From the NCBI GenBank assembly GCA_018398765.1, contig JAHBMJ010001202.1:1-34234 (forward strand): a DNA stretch of 34,234 nt, given 5' to 3'. This document shows, piece by piece, positions 30,876-34,234 of this stretch. The notes beneath the pieces are model-generated. The model made no database searches, was not told the DNA's origin, and worked only from the letters and a program-made list of their open reading frames with translations. A program made the translations under genes and the position numbers. The stretch's first letter is position 1. The number at the start of each line of letters is the position of its first letter. This stretch comes from Chromera velia. Lineage: Eukaryota; Sar; Chromeraceae.

Positions 30876-32458
30876 ATGGTGAAGAGGCAATCCTCCGTCG
30901 TACCAGAAGCTGCTCCAGCAATGACAAAGCAGCAGATGGTGAGTTTGCAGTCTTTTGCTCGACAACATAAACTCATTGTGTTATGAGCAACACGCAAAGT
31001 CGCTTGTCTCTGATCTCTTGCAGGAAGCATTATCTCAACTTAATTCGCTGAGAGACTTGTCTTCTGAAGCTTGGGGAGTGTTTTTGTCATGCCGCTTTTG
31101 CCTCTGGATGTGAAATACGGTTCTTGTGGTGCTTTTGGATTTACGTACATTTTGACTCAATTCTCCTCTCTACTTCATGTATCTCTGAAATTCGATGCCG
31201 AAAATGCTTCCTCTTTTGTTTCCAATGAGATTCACACACAAGTCTTCAAGTTAGAGACAAGTTTTGACCAGTGATTGGGAGTTGCGGGTGTTCACGACTT
31301 TAAGCAACAGTGCAACTCCCTGTTTTGGTTTTCTGTGTACACGTCTCTACGTCTCCAGTCTTCACGAAATTTGTCTGTTTCTGCTACTTCTGTTCCCTTC
31401 TGTCGCTGCAGGCCCGTATGGAGAGGTTCAGGAATGTGAAGTCCATTTCGGATCTGAGAAAGCTGGTGTACAGCAACGTGGAAAAGCGGAAACCGAAAGT
31501 TGTTCTCTCAAGTGGGTCACACACTTTCTCTGCTTCTGTATAGAATCTCTCCTTCAACCCAAACGCCAGCACATGCACGCAGGACGTGCACTCACACACC
31601 CGCAGCTGCAGAAGAAGTTTGTACTTTCCTTCCCTCTTGTGCTGAAGCATGTGTCACTGGATCACTCGCTTCGTGTCCCTCCGTGTCGCTTCTTCCCTTT
31701 GGTTCTCAGATGATGATGCAGGCCGCTCTCGAGTGTTCATGCCACTCATTGAAGTGCTCCGTGGTGGAACCCACCACTCGACGACCACCTCGTCTGGTGC
31801 AGCAGTGAGTGGGTAGTCATCATGCACACGTGTGTCTGCATGTGTCTGTATCTGCGTGTGTGCAGGGGAAGAGAGACGCTTGATTTTCACGGAGCTTCCA
31901 GAGATTCGGAAGAAGGAACAGAAGGCGAGGGAGGACAAAGTGAAAAAAGAGAATGGCGTCACACTCAAGGCTGCCCGACGCATTATGTCAGTCAGTCAGT
32001 CGATCGAGGGGAGTCAAGCTGACTGGACTAGCTCGAATCCCCGCATTTTCATAGAGGGATCGCGTGTTTTGAGAGCGCTTCTTGTCTGCATGTGATCTCT
32101 CTTCTGACCGGACCGAATTCCTTTGCCCACCCTCCTGCCTGCCTGCGTGCCTGCACGCGGTGCGTTGTTCTTCACTTGCCTCCCTCTGTCCTTTTTCTTT
32201 GCCCTCGCAGTCAACGGGAAGAGGTTCGAAAAAACTGGAAAGGCAGATGGGCCGTTCCGAAAGCCCCCAAGATCCCCTTCCCCTTCATGATGTCATACGA
32301 GTACCTGAACTCATACGTGTACGATTCTTTTCGGTGGCAGAAACCGAAGAAGGTCAGCATGGCGCAGTTGCAGGTCGCAAGAGAGAGAGAACAGAACAGA
32401 ACTGAGGTGGTGGAATGATGAGCTTTTCCATTTCTTGCTCCGCCCCTCCCCCCCGGGG

Positions 32459-32501
<43 letters not shown>

Positions 32502-34234
32502 CGCGTGTCGATGTGTGTGAAAGAGGAATCTGTTCAAGAGGCGGATCAGCGTGTGTTCTGCCCCTCCTGTGGCATATCCTTCCTTCCGGGAGAGAGAAAA
32601 AGGGCGGGGGGGGAAGCAGCAGCCGTGGGCCCCTGAGCTCTCTCCCTTTTTTCCCCTCTTTTCCTTTCCTTACGCCATCTGCTGGGTCGGTCAGTTTGTG
32701 CCCTCTCCTTCCTTCCCTGACTGCCTGATTGCCTCCTCGTACCCTCACTCTCTCCCCTTCTTTCCCTTCCCTCTTCCGCACATGCTTGCATTGCTTTGCA
32801 TTGCAGCCTCGATCAGGCGGTCTTTCCGTTCTGCGCGGTCAGTCGACTCCCATCCCTCCCATGCACAGCCAGAAAGAGAAAGAAAAAGAGAGACAGAGAA
32901 AGCAAGACAAGGAGGAAAATGACTGGAAGGAACTCCGTGAGGAGGAAGCTTGTTACAGTTCTTGCGGTTTTCCTGGGCACATAATCCTGTTCTTTTCCCA
33001 CGCGCAAGACAGGCAGGGTGGATCGGGCATTACTACTCGAGCCACAGACGCAGGCAGACAGTCAGGATGAACGAGGCCAAGAGTTGACCGCATGCAAAGA
33101 TCACGAGGGGTGTGATGCGCTAGGAGCGCTTTGGTTTGCTTACTTGCCTGTGTGCGCAGTGTTCTCTCTCACCCTTCCATGTCCCTGTCCCTTATTCCAC
33201 ACATGTTTGTTTGTGAGGCATGTGCGCTAGATGTCTCATCCCCCCACGCCTTCTGAATCCTTTCCCCTCAACTGACCGACAAATGAACGAACGAACGAAT
33301 GGATGGATGGATGGATGGATGGATGCAGATCATCAACGGGTTCTGGCAAAGACCAGACAGCAGACCTCGCTGCTCAACGGAGAGCAGAGAAAGATTTTCG
33401 CAGTCAAGAAGACGCGAGCAGAGAGGAATGCGGAAAAACTGGCCGCTGCGGCTGCAGCAGAGGCAGCGGCGCAACTCGCGTCCACGGCTCCACTTTATCG
33501 CAACGCAAAGGAATTGATTGCCGGCGCTCGTGCTCGTGGTCGGGTCTCAGAGTCGGAAGGGCCCCGGCAATTGCGTCGGGGTAGTGCCGCAGTGGGCCCT
33601 GAAGGCCCCCGGTCTCTTCTGGCTGCTGCATCCACACGTGGTCGTGGAAGGGGGGGTGGTCTTTCCGGGGTCACACGGGGTCGGAGAGGACGGGGGGCGG
33701 CACAGTCAGCTGGCACAGTGCGGGGGGAAAGTGGATTTGGCCACCCTCTGGATCGCATTCCCCCCGACAGTTTGCAGTTGAAGAATTACAGAGGGAATGG
33801 AAAGTTGAGGGCGGCGATTCGATTCAACCTACCGCCAGGCCTGGAGGGAGAAGGGGGGGATACGGCGGAAGGCCCGGGGAAAGGAAATAAGGGAAAGGGA
33901 GACATTGGGGTCGGGCGAGCGGGTCGTGTGATGCCGCCAAGCGCTCGAGGAAATTTGCCAATGCACAGGTATCATCCTTTCCCCCCCCCCCCTCATGCAC
34001 AATCCCCCTACGGTCCCTTCGCCCCGTTGCATCCCTGGCATTTTGCCTACCCACCCTTCATGCACCCGCCCACTTCCATCTCCCCCCTCCCGCCAGCGCA
34101 ACAGCAGCAGCAGCAAGAGCAGCAGCAGAAGGACCCGACACAGACACAGACACTTCAGACAAAAGGTCCTGCTGAAGGGAAAGGGAAAGAGGGGGGTGCA
34201 AAGTCCTCCTCAGCTGCTTCACCGCCCCCCCCCC
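30876..34234 (+). CDS. Eight-exon gene of unknown function with RGG and Pro/Gln-rich tail, 3' end outside window
   Basis: Exons with agreeing phases: 30876-30938 (MVKRQSSVVPEAAPAMTK), 31024-31077, 31412-31511, 31710-31804, about 31874-31986, 32211-32352, 32807-32936, and 33329 open to the window end. The exon at 31874 needs an unusual GGGAAGAG acceptor, or else a GTGCAG donor at 31797 paired with the GCAG acceptor at 31865. The protein starts basic, has a block 'RVFMPLIEVLRGG', then 'FPFMMSYEYLNSYVYDSF' and a charged helix (KEKEKERQRKQDKEE). It ends in a long low-complexity tail: Ala-rich, then Arg/Gly-rich (RGRGRGGG, RGRRGRG), then Pro/Tyr/His-rich, then Gln-rich. RGG tails are common in RNA-binding and nuclear proteins; I see no known folded domain, so no function is assigned. 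At least 530 residues lie in the window. Confidence 0.65.
32464..32506. repeat. (TG)n/(CG)n microsatellite in an intron
   Basis: About 15 TG units followed by (CG)n, inside the intron between exons 32211-32352 and 32807-32936 of the plus-strand gene. Confidence 0.9.
33281..33325. repeat. (GAAC)n and (GGAT)n microsatellites next to an acceptor
   Basis: Short GAAC repeats are followed by six GGAT units that run directly into the GCAG acceptor of the last visible exon (33329). The acceptor therefore has no pyrimidine tract. Confidence 0.85.

Overview
The window is nuclear DNA of a eukaryote. Its genes are split by many short introns, microsatellites and minisatellites are everywhere, and several retrotransposons and DNA transposons are present. 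The best taxonomic clue is a gene I could splice completely, with every exon phase agreeing: an eight-exon Ycf54 (chlorophyll-biosynthesis cyclase subunit), on the minus strand at 29927-26701. Its protein starts with a signal peptide followed by a basic, Ser/Ala-rich transit-like stretch. That points to an alga with a complex (secondary, red-type) plastid. A chromerid such as Chromera velia fits this and the repeat content, but the species is inference.

Layout. 0-2.3 kb: a minus-strand RING-finger gene with a long disordered tail, running off the left edge. 2.8-4.2 kb: a Merlin/ISXO2-type transposase relic. 4.2-5.6 kb: 3' exons of a minus-strand gene with a Vps8/Vps41-like RING-H2 end. 6.0-6.25 kb: a small inverted-repeat element. 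6.6-7.2 kb: an intact, intronless Mpo1-like (DUF962) gene. 7.6-8.0 kb: microsatellites. 8.27-12.15 kb: a decayed LINE on the minus strand, cut by a 241-bp hAT-like MITE, with a broken zinc-finger/coiled-coil ORF next to it. 12.24-13.34 kb: a higher-order minisatellite.

13.7-17.1 kb holds the most unusual region. It is a compact minus-strand cassette in which a GIY-YIG-type nuclease domain is followed in the same reading frame by a C-terminal chromodomain. Just upstream is a second unrecognised ORF, split by a 922-bp transposon flanked by an 8-bp duplication. A third small ORF follows downstream. The cassette carries in-frame stops, so this copy looks inactive.

17.4-24.5 kb is one large minus-strand gene of unknown function, built from many small exons. 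Some exon pairs are duplicated with the same lengths and phases. 24.5-26.7 kb is intergenic and contains a 5'-truncated second copy of the LINE 3' end. 26.7-29.9 kb is the Ycf54 gene, and from 30.88 kb to the right edge runs a plus-strand gene of unknown function ending in an Arg/Gly- and Pro/Gln-rich tail. Two genome-level traits recur: many splice donors read GTCAGT and merge into (CAGT)n microsatellites, and several splice acceptors lie directly beside microsatellites.
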